NCBI GenBank assembly: GCA_046759865.1
Contig: JBHIDB010000023.1
Location: 1-15,243, forward strand
Direction of reading: 5' to 3'
Length of the DNA stretch: 15,243 nt
DNA from: JAJISK01 sp046759865
Lineage (GTDB): Archaea; Thermoplasmatota; Thermoplasmata; RBG-16-68-12; JAJISG01
The translations under genes were made by a program, and so were the position numbers. The number at the start of each line of letters is the position of its first letter. The first letter of the stretch is position 1. The notes below the pieces were generated by a model. It was given only the letters and a program-made list of their open reading frames with translations. It was not told the origin of the DNA and searched no databases. Positions 1-6,799 of the stretch are shown in pieces.

Positions 1-428
<428 letters not shown>

Positions 429-455
429 ACCCGTTCGCTTCGAGCGAGGATTCGC

Positions 456-809
456 ATGGTTCTGACCAGCAGCGCTGTCAGCCACGTCTGGTTTCTCGTG
501 GAAGACCTGGACGCCGCGATACGTTTCTTTGGAGATGTTCTTGGCTTTCGGCTTCTCGAGGCCAGGCCTAAGGCCGCTCGATTCGATGCAAACAACCTCA
601 CCATCGGCCTCTTCCAAGTTGAGGACCGGGAGGGTGCATCCCCCATCGTGACCTTCCGGATGGAGCACGGGATGGAGGGCTTCCATGCATTCCTCCGAGA
701 GAAAGGGGTCAGGACGAAGGCGGTAGACATGGATTTCATTGGCAAGGTCTTGGCCATCGAGGACCCGGACGGTCACCTCCTCTGGGTCCACGAACCAACA
801 GGCGAATAG
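456..809 (+). CDS. VOC (glyoxalase/bleomycin-resistance fold) family protein
   Basis: This is a 117-residue single-domain protein of the vicinal-oxygen-chelate superfamily, which holds metal-dependent lyases, dioxygenases and ligand-binding resistance proteins. The N-terminal half has the typical strand-helix opening (SHVWFLVEDLDAAIRFFGDVLGF, here split for length: SHVWFLVEDLD then AAIRFFGDVLGF). The C-terminal half ends with the family-typical IEDPDGHLLWVHEP strand. His10 and Glu113 or its neighbours are candidate metal ligands. The protein is too generic to assign a substrate; methylmalonyl-CoA epimerase is unlikely because that enzyme is longer. It starts at ATG 27 bases after mtnA and may be co-transcribed with it. 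No strong TATA element or ribosome binding site was seen. Confidence 0.8.
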   Translation: MVLTSSAVSHVWFLVEDLDAAIRFFGDVLGFRLLEARPKAARFDANNLTIGLFQVEDREGASPIVTFRMEHGMEGFHAFLREKGVRTKAVDMDFIGKVLAIEDPDGHLLWVHEPTGE

Positions 810-838
810 GCTATGTAGCGCTCGCTCGATGGGCAGCC

Positions 839-1894
839 GTGCTTCTTCACTCCACCTGGTTCGGCAGCTTTCTCCTCGACGACGGGGAGGTCGTGAAATC
901 CCGCCTGTACCCCCAGGACCCCGAGGTTCTCGCCACCAACATGCTCCGGGTGGAGGAAGGCAAGTTGCTACAGGACGAGCGTCGGATCGTGGAGGGGTTG
1001 GAGGAGTTCCTCGTCACTGAGGGTCGGCTCGAGAGGCTCGGGGGAACCCGCACCAAGGAGCCTGCGCCCTTCCTCGACCCGGCGGCATTCGGCTTCGATG
1101 TCGACCTCCTTCGAAGGGCCATGATCGCCCTAGGGAAACGGCGAATGCAGCGCGCAGTTCAGCCGGCCGACCACGTCATCCAGGGAATCCGGACGCTCGA
1201 CGAGATGACCCTTGCGCGCAATCTTCTCATGGAGCGGCTCCGCGACTGGTATGCCCTCCACTTCCCCGAACTCGCGCGCATGGTCGATGCCGCGGAGTTT
1301 ACAGAGCTCGTGGCCGAGCGGGGACACCGTGATAAGATGCCCATCGAGGCGACCGACTCCGTGGGGGCTGAAGTCGACTCGAACGACCTCCGGCCCATCC
1401 AAGAACTCGCGTCCACCCTACGAGCGCTTCAGCGCGAGCGTACGAGGCTGGAGAAGTACCTGGAGCAGCGAATGCGGGACGTGGCCCCCAACGTGACCCA
1501 CCTAGCGGGCCCTCTTGTCGGTGCGCGGCTGCTCTCCTTGGCTGGAGGCCTAGGGGAGTTGTCCAGGAAACCGGCCAGCACGATTCAGCTCCTAGGCGCC
1601 GAGAAGGCGATGTTTCGGCACCTACGCAAGGGGACGAAACCACCCAAGCACGGTGTCCTGTTTCAACACCCCTGGGTGCACTCGGCACCCCGCTGGCAAC
1701 GCGGTCCCATCGCCCGCGCCCTCGCAGGGAAGCTCGCCATCGCGTCCCGGGCGGATGCCTACACGGGCCGGTTCATCGCGGAGGAGCTTAAGGAGGAGGT
1801 CACGGGCGCCATCGAAGAAGCCAAGAGGACCCATCCGAAGCCCGCCCCCCAGCGCGGCAAGAAGGGTCGCCGTCGGAAGGGACGCGGGAGATAG
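839..1894 (+). CDS. nop5: Nop5/Nop56-58 family core protein of archaeal C/D-box sRNP
   Basis: Nop5 bridges L7Ae-bound C/D guide RNA and the methyltransferase fibrillarin in the complex that 2'-O-methylates rRNA and tRNA. The 351-residue product has the N-terminal fibrillarin-binding domain (TWFGSFLLDDGEVVKSRLYP, residues 6-25), a central coiled-coil around residues 185-215 and the Nop domain at about 215-310. The Nop domain shows HLAGPLVGARLLSLAGG, the signature GAEKAMFRHLRKGTKPPKHG (253-272) and LFQHPWVHSAP. It ends in a Lys/Arg-rich tail, as is usual. No in-frame ATG fits the N-terminus, so I chose GTG at 839; a weak TATA-like CTATGTA (811-817) about 25 bases upstream supports it. Fibrillarin, a common neighbour of nop5 in archaea, is not in this window; a thioredoxin gene follows instead. 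Confidence 0.95.
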   Translation: MLLHSTWFGSFLLDDGEVVKSRLYPQDPEVLATNMLRVEEGKLLQDERRIVEGLEEFLVTEGRLERLGGTRTKEPAPFLDPAAFGFDVDLLRRAMIALGKRRMQRAVQPADHVIQGIRTLDEMTLARNLLMERLRDWYALHFPELARMVDAAEFTELVAERGHRDKMPIEATDSVGAEVDSNDLRPIQELASTLRALQRERTRLEKYLEQRMRDVAPNVTHLAGPLVGARLLSLAGGLGELSRKPASTIQLLGAEKAMFRHLRKGTKPPKHGVLFQHPWVHSAPRWQRGPIARALAGKLAIASRADAYTGRFIAEELKEEVTGAIEEAKRTHPKPAPQRGKKGRRRKGRGR

Positions 1895-1902
1895 GTCATC
1901 CC

Positions 1903-1908
1903 TTTAAG
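1903..1908 (+). promoter_or_regulatory. TATA-like element of the thioredoxin gene
   Basis: TTTAAG lies in an otherwise GC-rich spacer. It is centred about 25 bases before the ATG at 1930, the spacing expected if transcription starts at or next to the start codon (leaderless). Confidence 0.5.
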
Positions 1909-1929
1909 CCTCCGCCTCCTAGCCCTGGC

Positions 1930-2256
1930 ATGGGTTCGAAACCGACCGACATCGGCGATGCCGAGCTCGAAGAGCTCGTTCAGTCCGGCTCCGGGATCGT
2001 CGTGGATTTCTGGGCCCCGTGGTGCCAACCCTGCAAGTTCGTCTCTCCTGTGGTGGAGAAGCTGGCCGGGCGGTATGGCGATGGCATTGAGTTCGTGAAG
2101 GTGAACATCGACGACAACCCGGACTCCGCCACCAGGTATCAGATTATGGGCGTCCCCACCCTGCTCTTCTTCAAGAACGGGGACGTTGCCGAGCGAATCG
2201 TGGGCGTGGTCCCTGAGGATCGGATCGAGAAGAGCGTGAAAGGGCTCTTGGCTTGA
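1930..2256 (+). CDS. trxA: Thioredoxin
   Basis: This is a small cytoplasmic disulfide reductase of 108 residues, the usual length for thioredoxin. The active site is FWAPWCQPCK with Cys32 and Cys35. The cis-proline loop is MGVPTLLFFKNGD (Pro76), and VDFWAPWC and VNIDDNPDSATRY are standard thioredoxin blocks. The dipeptide between the cysteines is Gln-Pro rather than the common Gly-Pro, which may shift the redox potential. It has its own TATA-like element and converges with the acyl-CoA ligase, with only 15 bases between the two stops. No thioredoxin reductase is present in the window, so its electron donor is unknown. Confidence 0.95.
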   Translation: MGSKPTDIGDAELEELVQSGSGIVVDFWAPWCQPCKFVSPVVEKLAGRYGDGIEFVKVNIDDNPDSATRYQIMGVPTLLFFKNGDVAERIVGVVPEDRIEKSVKGLLA

Positions 2257-2271
2257 TCGGGCGCCTTTCGA

Positions 2272-3936
2272 TTACGCCTCAGCCGCTTCTCGCAGCTCGC
2301 GCCGAAGGACCTTCCCGACGAGGGTTGTCGGGAGCTCATCCCGGAATTCTAGGGTCTTCGGGAGGCTATGCTCGGCCATGTTCTTGGCGAGGTAATCAAG
2401 GAGGTCTCCGTCGGTGACCTTCCCCTTGTACCCCTCGTTCAGCGTCACGAAAGCCTTCGGCACTTCCCCCTTGAACTCGTCCGGCACGCCGATGACCGCG
2501 GCCTGCTCCACCGCCTCGTGCTCGAAGAGGACCTCCTCGATGTCGCGCGGGTAGACGTTCTGACCCCCCACGATAATCATGTCCTTCTTCCGATCGACGA
2601 TGTGGAAGTAGCCGTCTTCGTCCATCTTGGCGATGTCACCCGTGTAGAACCAGCCGTCTCGCAGGACGAGGGAGGTTTCGTCGGGCTTGTTCCAATACCC
2701 CTTCATCACCTGCGGGCCCCGGATGACGAGCTCGCCGATCTCGCCGATGGGCACCTCCTGGGTCCCCGTCTCCACGTCCATGATCTTCGCCTCGGTGTCG
2801 GGGATGGGGATGCCAATGGACCCGAACCGAACCTTCGCCCAGTCGTCCATGGGGTTCGCGTGGCTGATGGGGCTGGTCTCCGTGAGCCCGTATCCCTCCA
2901 CGATCATGGCCCCCGTGGCCTCCTCCCACTGGCGGGCCACCTCCTGGGGTAGCGGGGCCGCCCCGGACAGGCAGTACCTGAGGGAACGGAGATCGTACTT
3001 CCGGAGGCTCGGGTCGGAGAGGAGGGCCACGTACATCGTGGGCACGCCCGGGAAGTGGGTCGGCCGGTGCTTCTGAATTGCCTTGAAGGTGTCCTTCTTG
3101 TGAAACTGGGGGAGCAGGATGATGCTCGCGCCGTTGTGGATGGCCACGTTCATACAGACCGTCATGCCATAGGTGTGGAAGAACGGGATGACGGCCAGCA
3201 CGCGGCCGTGATCCCCCATGTAGCTGAGGGCGCTCCCTTGGAGGGCATTGGACACTTGGTTGTAGTGGGTCAACATGACCCCCTTAGGCGTCCCCGTCGT
3301 CCCGCCCGTGTAGAGGAGCAGGGCCAAGTCCTCCCTGGGAGCGATACTCACAGGCTGCAATTCGCCCTGGGCGGCCTCAAGTTCGTGGGGGAAGCGGGTG
3401 GTGCCTGGGAACTGGCGCGGCTGCGCCTTCTTGAGGAAGGCGAGCCGAGCAAGCATACGCGGCATGTAGTCGGTGATGCTCGTCAGGATGACCCGCTCGA
3501 GGGGGGAGTCTTGCCGAATGTTGTGGACAGGTTCGTAGACGAGATCCAACGCGATCATAATCCTCGCGCCGCAATCGTCGAGCTGGGCCTTGATTTCCCG
3601 TTCCACGTAGGTGGGGTTGAACGGAACGCTGGTTCCCCCCGCCTTCAGGATGCCGAAGTGCGAGATGAGAAACTGGGGGCAATTGGGGAGGAAGAGGGCC
3701 ACGCGATCCCCCTTCTTCACGCCAAGCTGTTGGAGTCGGACGGCCATCTTGTCCGAGAGTGCGTCCAGCTCCCCGTAGGTCATCTCCCTGTTGTAGAAGA
3801 TCGTGACCGGGTGTTCCGGGACGCGGGCCGCCGTGTCCTGGAGGAGCTGATACAACGGCATCTCCGGGTACTCCAGGGTCTCCGGGACGCCCTCGGGCCA
3901 CGCGTCTACCCAAATGCGATCTTTGGCCTCTGCCAT
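2272..3936 (-). CDS. fadD: Long-chain fatty-acid--CoA ligase (AMP-forming acyl-CoA synthetase)
   Basis: This 554-residue ANL-superfamily enzyme activates a fatty acid with ATP through an acyl-adenylate to acyl-CoA. Diagnostic motifs are the P-loop YTGGTTGTPKG (209-219), GYGLTETSP (348-356), WFYTGD (429-434), the hinge DRKKDMIIVGGQNVYPRDIE (448-467) and the C-terminal GK with the adenylation lysine (Lys542). Spacing and length match FadD-type ligases; the exact chain length cannot be read from sequence. I chose ATG at 3936 (MAEAKDRIWVD). The frame extends upstream to a TTG at 3981, but that codon overlaps the TATA-like element, so the longer form is unlikely. It stands alone on this strand. 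No other beta-oxidation or lipid gene is nearby, so degradation versus another use of acyl-CoA is open. Confidence 0.93.
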   Translation of the reverse strand: MAEAKDRIWVDAWPEGVPETLEYPEMPLYQLLQDTAARVPEHPVTIFYNREMTYGELDALSDKMAVRLQQLGVKKGDRVALFLPNCPQFLISHFGILKAGGTSVPFNPTYVEREIKAQLDDCGARIMIALDLVYEPVHNIRQDSPLERVILTSITDYMPRMLARLAFLKKAQPRQFPGTTRFPHELEAAQGELQPVSIAPREDLALLLYTGGTTGTPKGVMLTHYNQVSNALQGSALSYMGDHGRVLAVIPFFHTYGMTVCMNVAIHNGASIILLPQFHKKDTFKAIQKHRPTHFPGVPTMYVALLSDPSLRKYDLRSLRYCLSGAAPLPQEVARQWEEATGAMIVEGYGLTETSPISHANPMDDWAKVRFGSIGIPIPDTEAKIMDVETGTQEVPIGEIGELVIRGPQVMKGYWNKPDETSLVLRDGWFYTGDIAKMDEDGYFHIVDRKKDMIIVGGQNVYPRDIEEVLFEHEAVEQAAVIGVPDEFKGEVPKAFVTLNEGYKGKVTDGDLLDYLAKNMAEHSLPKTLEFRDELPTTLVGKVLRRELREAAEA

Positions 3937-3949
3937 GTAAACCCCCCGC

Positions 3950-3966
3950 GGCTCGTCGAGCGAGCC
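3950..3966. repeat. Perfect inverted repeat at the acyl-CoA ligase promoter (operator candidate)
   Basis: GGCTCG (3950-3955) and CGAGCC (3961-3966) are separated by five bases. They lie between the TATA-like element and the start codon of the acyl-CoA ligase, covering the expected transcription start. A further GGCTCG half-site is at 3989-3994, on the far side of the TATA element. Confidence 0.4.
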
Positions 3967-3971
3967 AGGGC

Positions 3972-3978
3972 TATTAAA
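3972..3978 (-). promoter_or_regulatory. TATA-like element of the acyl-CoA ligase gene
   Basis: Read on the minus strand this is TTTAATA, in a GC-rich surround. It would place the transcript start near 3949, giving a leader of about 13 bases before the ATG at 3936. That leader contains a run of G (GGGGGG) shortly before the start codon. Confidence 0.5.
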
Positions 3979-3994
3979 CAATTGCTCCGGCTCG

Positions 3995-4173
3995 CTGTAT
4001 CCGAAACGCTCTTTGAGAGAACCCGTCTGGAAGGCGAGGCGGTGCGTGGATGGAGCCGAGGGAGCGCCGGGGGCAAGGTCAATTCCGGGCGGCTCTCAAC
4101 CGGAATGCATCTCTGTTGATCCTTGGGGGCGCGATCGCCAACGTCCTGATCGGCCGCGAGCGCGGTTACGGCG
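3995..4173. other. Spacer without a confident gene
   Basis: Upstream of the acyl-CoA ligase promoter no recognisable gene is seen on either strand. A plus-strand frame from ATG 4050 reads a hydrophobic stretch (ASLLILGGAIANVLIG) and then loses its character. In the next frame a hydrophobic 57-residue frame begins at 4174, so a frameshifted or decayed membrane-protein gene may start here. No RNA gene or repeat was recognised. Confidence 0.35.
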
Positions 4174-4347
4174 ATGTCGTTTCGCCTGCCTTTTGCGCTG
4201 AGCGCCACTCTGGGTGCCTACCTGCTGACGGTGGACCTCGCCCTTCCCTTCTTGGTGACGGGGATCCAATACGCCTTCGGGACGGCAGCGTTCTGGGCAT
4301 TTTCCCGGGGCTACCAGGCGCCGCAAGCGGACCAGGCTGGCGCCTGA
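4174..4347 (+). CDS. Tentative small membrane protein, 57 residues
   Basis: I do not recognise this product. From ATG 4174 to TGA 4345-4347 the frame reads two likely membrane-spanning stretches, LPFALSATLGAYLLTVDLAL and FLVTGIQYAFGTAAFWAF, then a short polar tail (SRGYQAPQADQAGA). G or C dominates at third codon positions, as in the neighbouring genes, which supports coding. No ribosome binding site or TATA element precedes the ATG. The plus-strand frame from 4050 also carries a hydrophobic stretch and would join this one through a single frameshift near 4165-4175. The region may therefore be a longer three-helix protein with an assembly error or a real frameshift. It converges with the next gene, 44 bases away. 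Confidence 0.4.
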   Translation: MSFRLPFALSATLGAYLLTVDLALPFLVTGIQYAFGTAAFWAFSRGYQAPQADQAGA

Positions 4348-4391
4348 GGATTCCCCCTGAAAACGTCGCATACTGCGGGGCGTAGGAGGAG

Positions 4392-4712
4392 CTAGTAAGG
4401 CGGATCCTGGTAGGGCTCGTGTCTCTCGGGTTTCTCCACCTCGCGCCGGAGCACCTCCATGAGCTGCTTCTGGCGGATCTTGTCGAACCCGATGTAAAAG
4501 AGGAGGAGGCCGACGACGACGGTGGCGATGGACCCGCTGAGGAAGAAGGCACGCCCCACCTCACTGCTCAGCGTGAGTGCGATGAGCGCGTCCGTGATGG
4601 CCGGGACGCCCGCCAGCACGGCGGCGATTCCCCCCCCGAGGACGAAGAGGAAGCCGAGCATCGCAAGGAAGAGCCCGGTCTTGAAGCTGATCCGTGCCCG
4701 GATTTCTTCCAT
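4392..4712 (-). CDS. Small two-helix membrane protein, function unknown
   Basis: This is an unrecognised 106-residue protein. Residues 12-36 (GLFLAMLGFLFVLGGGIAAVLAG) and 55-77 (AFFLSGSIATVVVGLLLFYIGF) are clear membrane spans, linked by a short loop (VPAITDALIALTLSSEVGR, in two parts VPAITDALIA and LTLSSEVGR). A charged C-terminal tail (KIRQKQLMEVLRREVEKPER) probably lies in the cytoplasm, given its basic residues. I chose ATG 4712 (MEEIRARISFK). The longer open frame up to 4907 reads into the aIF5A gene and lacks protein-like character. GGGAG shortly before the ATG can serve as a ribosome binding site. The gene diverges from aIF5A across a 125-base spacer that holds an inverted repeat. Confidence 0.75.
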   Translation of the reverse strand: MEEIRARISFKTGLFLAMLGFLFVLGGGIAAVLAGVPAITDALIALTLSSEVGRAFFLSGSIATVVVGLLLFYIGFDKIRQKQLMEVLRREVEKPERHEPYQDPPY

Positions 4713-4746
4713 AGCGGCGCTCCCGGTTCGCCAGCGTCCGGGGGTT

Positions 4747-4774
4747 CTGATAAGCATTTGGTCCCCGTTATCAG
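4747..4774. repeat. Perfect 7-base inverted repeat between divergent genes (operator candidate)
   Basis: CTGATAA (4747-4753) and TTATCAG (4768-4774) are separated by 14 bases, so the arms lie 21 bases centre to centre, two helical turns. The left arm overlaps the minus-strand TATA-like CTTATC (4749-4754) of the small membrane protein gene. The right arm lies about 36 bases upstream of the aIF5A TATA element. Confidence 0.5.
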
Positions 4775-4809
4775 CTTCGGAGACCTCCCCCAGCCTCGCG
4801 TCGAAAGGG

Positions 4810-4815
4810 TTATAT
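4810..4815 (+). promoter_or_regulatory. BRE and TATA box of the aIF5A/agmatinase operon
   Basis: TTATAT is preceded by the purine-rich CGAAAG (4802-4807), a good match to an archaeal BRE plus TATA box. Its centre is about 25 bases before ATG 4838. This makes 4838 the likely leaderless start and argues against the ATG at 4814, which lies inside the TATA box. Confidence 0.65.
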
Positions 4816-4837
4816 GGCGGCTCGGCCAGGCGTGGAT

Positions 4838-5227
4838 ATGGCCTGGGAGCAGGCGGAGGTTCGCAGCCTGAAGCCCAATCGCTACGTCTTGATCGGGGAC
4901 GAGCCATGCCGGATCATCAGCATCACCACAAGCAAGCCGGGGAAGCATGGAGAAGCCAAGGCTCGAATCGAGTGCTTCGGACTCTTTGACAACCAGAAGC
5001 GGAGCATCGTCCATCCGGTCACCCACAAGGTACGCGTGCCGATGATCGACCGCCGCAAAGCCCAGGTCCTTACCGTCGGGGGGGGCGAGGTGCAGCTCAT
5101 GGACCTTGAGAGCTACGAGACCTTCACGCTCCCCGTCCCGGGGGACTTCGAGGGCAAGTTGGAGCCCGGCAAGGACGTCCAGTACATGGTGGCCATGGGG
5201 CGGCCCAAACTGCTCAGCAGGCCGTAG
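4838..5227 (+). CDS. eif5A: Translation initiation factor 5A (aIF5A, hypusine-containing)
   Basis: aIF5A binds the ribosome and relieves stalled peptide-bond formation; it works only after a lysine is converted to deoxyhypusine or hypusine using spermidine. The 129-residue product has the N-terminal SH3-like domain with YVLIGDEPCRIISI and the modification loop SKPGKHG, where Lys36 is the modified residue. After KARIECFGLFDNQKRSIVHP comes the C-terminal OB-fold domain, about residues 70-129. The start at ATG 4838 (MAWEQAEVRSLK) matches family N-termini and the TATA spacing; the ATG at 4814 would lie within the TATA box. Agmatinase follows after two bases, which ties the factor to polyamine supply. 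Deoxyhypusine synthase is not in the window. Confidence 0.97.
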   Translation: MAWEQAEVRSLKPNRYVLIGDEPCRIISITTSKPGKHGEAKARIECFGLFDNQKRSIVHPVTHKVRVPMIDRRKAQVLTVGGGEVQLMDLESYETFTLPVPGDFEGKLEPGKDVQYMVAMGRPKLLSRP

Positions 5228-5229
5228 GC

Positions 5230-6084
5230 ATGGGCGTAGAGAGTCTCCTCTTTGCGGACGCGGGTCCTCGCGAAGAGGCCCGGGCCGCCCTCTTTGGGGT
5301 ACCCTTCGACGGCACGGCCTCCTTCCGTCCGGGCGCCCGTTTCGGCCCCAATGCGATTCGTCAAGCCTCCTACAACTTCGAGACGTACCACCTCGATCTC
5401 GGGGTGGACCTAGAGGGAACGCGGTTTGCGGACCTGGGCAACGTGGAGGAGTTTGGGAGCTCGGCCGCGATGGTGAAGGGCGTGGGCCGTTTCGTGTCTG
5501 GGCTGACCGCGGAGGGCCTCCTCCCCCTCGCGATTGGCGGGGAGCACTCTCTCACCCCACCGTGCGTCCAGGCGTTGGACCGACCCGCCTTCGTGGTGCT
5601 GGACGCCCACATGGACTTTCGAGATACCTACTTGGATGACCCCAATAGTCATGCCTGCGTGACCCGGCGGGTGGCGGACCTCCTGGGGGCCGACCACGTA
5701 GTTGTTCTCGGCCTTCGGTCCGCGTCTAAAGAAGAGAAGGAGGCCGCTGACCGCCTGGGGCTTCGCACCGTTCCCGCCTCTCAGATCCGAGAGGAGGGAA
5801 TCGAGGCTGCGCTGGCGCCCCTCGAGGAGATGCCTGAACGGGTCTACCTCAGCTTGGACATGGATGCCGTCGACCCGGCTTACGCCCCAGGGGTGGGGAA
5901 CCCTGAGCCCTTCGGCCTGACGCCGCTGGACGTCCAGCAAGTGATCCAGGTAGTCGGGGAGAGGCTGGGTGGCTTCGATCTCAGCGAGGTCAGCCCGCCA
6001 TGGGATCACGGCGAGACGGCCGCTCTGGCCGCCCGGCTGATCCGAGAAGTCCTAGCCCAGCTCCGTCTCGCGGACCGAATCTAG
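5230..6084 (+). CDS. speB: Agmatinase (ureohydrolase family)
   Basis: Agmatinase hydrolyses agmatine to putrescine and urea, feeding polyamine synthesis. The 284-residue protein carries all binuclear-manganese ligands of the arginase/agmatinase family: His106 in GGEHS, Asp125, His127 and Asp129 in DAHMDFRD, and Asp210 and Asp212 in LSLDMDAVDPAYAPGVG. The segment GVGNPEPFGLT (221-231) and the closing EVSPPWDHGETAALAARL are typical of archaeal members. The sequence cannot by itself exclude a related substrate such as an aminopropyl-agmatine. It begins two bases after the aIF5A stop and surely shares its transcript. It converges with the coiled-coil gene, 18 bases away. Confidence 0.94.
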   Translation: MGVESLLFADAGPREEARAALFGVPFDGTASFRPGARFGPNAIRQASYNFETYHLDLGVDLEGTRFADLGNVEEFGSSAAMVKGVGRFVSGLTAEGLLPLAIGGEHSLTPPCVQALDRPAFVVLDAHMDFRDTYLDDPNSHACVTRRVADLLGADHVVVLGLRSASKEEKEAADRLGLRTVPASQIREEGIEAALAPLEEMPERVYLSLDMDAVDPAYAPGVGNPEPFGLTPLDVQQVIQVVGERLGGFDLSEVSPPWDHGETAALAARLIREVLAQLRLADRI

Positions 6085-6102
6085 CGAGAGAGGCCGACGG
6101 CG

Positions 6103-6717
6103 TTAGCGATAACCCGGGACCTCCGAGTCCGGGTCGAAAAGCCGTTCCACATCATACCCCTTGATCTCCCCCTCCAACCGTCGGTCGAGGTCCGCCTTGC
6201 GGCGCCGGATCTCTTCCAGATCCTCACCCTCTTCCGTGAGGGCACGTCGAAGCCGTTCCATCTCAGTCGGGATCGTGGGGTCGATGCGTAGGCCGGCAAC
6301 GGTCAAGATGGAAATCGTGTTCATGGCGATGTCGAGCTCCAGCTTGGTCCGTTCACGCAGCCCGTGGCCCATCACGCCCTGGCTCACCTTGTCGAGGAAC
6401 TCCTTGTGGCCCTGCAGCATGGTGAGAATCCGCTGGACCCGCTCCCCCAATTGGAGGAGGTAATCCTCGAGCCGAAGGATGGAGTCGTCCATCTCCACTA
6501 GGACGCCTCGATCCCCGACCTTGGCCCGGGGGCCGAGGCCCAGGGCCTCTCGAAACACCTCCTCGCTCTTCCGGCGACGTATCATCTCCTTCGAGAGGTC
6601 CCGTTGCACACGCTGTTCCTTGTCCAACTTGACCAGGAGGCGCTCCAACTTCCCTTCCAGCCGCTTGAAGTCTTTCTCCAGGGCGAACACGCGCTCTTCG
6701 ACGCTGCCCCGCACCAC
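6103..6717 (-). CDS. Coiled-coil protein of unknown function
   Basis: I do not recognise this 204-residue protein. It is highly charged and mostly helical, with no signal peptide or membrane span. Heptad-like stretches run at about residues 8-57 (VFALEKDFKRLEGKLERLLV at the start), 78-112 and 152-187. Between them is a less charged part with ALGLGPRAKVGDRGVLVEMD and a hydrophobic segment NTISILTVAGLRIDP (133-147) that could be a small folded core. The start is GTG 6717; a second in-frame GTG follows at once. A minus-strand TATA-like element 25 bases upstream supports a leaderless start. It diverges from the RHH-like gene over 95 bases and converges with agmatinase. A structural or scaffold role is only a guess. 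Confidence 0.8.
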   Translation of the reverse strand: MVRGSVEERVFALEKDFKRLEGKLERLLVKLDKEQRVQRDLSKEMIRRRKSEEVFREALGLGPRAKVGDRGVLVEMDDSILRLEDYLLQLGERVQRILTMLQGHKEFLDKVSQGVMGHGLRERTKLELDIAMNTISILTVAGLRIDPTIPTEMERLRRALTEEGEDLEEIRRRKADLDRRLEGEIKGYDVERLFDPDSEVPGYR

Positions 6718-6739
6718 CTATCTACGTTTCCGGGGGCCG

Positions 6740-6745
6740 TTATGA
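6740..6745 (-). promoter_or_regulatory. TATA-like element of the coiled-coil gene
   Basis: The minus strand reads TCATAA, centred about 25 bases before the GTG at 6717, in a stretch that is less GC-rich than its surroundings. It fits a leaderless start. Confidence 0.4.
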
Positions 6746-6782
6746 GGATTTGTCTCTGGATATCAACGCTGAGAGCAAGTGG

Positions 6783-6788
6783 TAAATA
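6783..6788 (+). promoter_or_regulatory. TATA-like element of the RHH-like gene
   Basis: TAAATA is centred about 27 bases before the ATG at 6813. The spacer around it is AT-rich compared with the rest of the window. Transcription would start at or just before the ATG. Confidence 0.5.
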
Positions 6789-6799
6789 CATGAAACTCT

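Noticed and set aside
435..447. TCGCT-TCG-AGCGA hairpin between mtnA and the VOC gene
   Set aside because: There are only five pairs and a three-base loop, with no T-run. It is expected by chance in GC-rich DNA, and co-transcription of the two genes is as likely as termination.
3937..3981. A TTG start at 3981 for the acyl-CoA ligase
   Set aside because: The TATA-like element begins inside this extension, so the transcript would start downstream of the TTG.
3055..4119. A 354-residue open frame on the plus strand
   Set aside because: It lies antisense to the acyl-CoA ligase, which has all family motifs. Long antisense frames are expected in GC-rich DNA, and the translation resembles no folded protein.
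4814..4837. An earlier ATG for aIF5A at 4814
   Set aside because: This ATG falls in the TATA box. ATG 4838 has the right spacing and matches family N-termini.
4713..4907. A longer N-terminus for the small membrane protein (start at 4907)
   Set aside because: It would run antisense into the aIF5A gene and through the promoter region. The extra residues are Pro/Arg-rich without structure, and ATG 4712 has a ribosome binding site and a TATA-like element.
6755..6778. Interrupted repeat CTCT/AGAG with TTG/CAA and an internal GATATC in the divergent spacer
   Set aside because: The arms are short and need a bulge, so it is weaker than the palindrome at 6800-6811.
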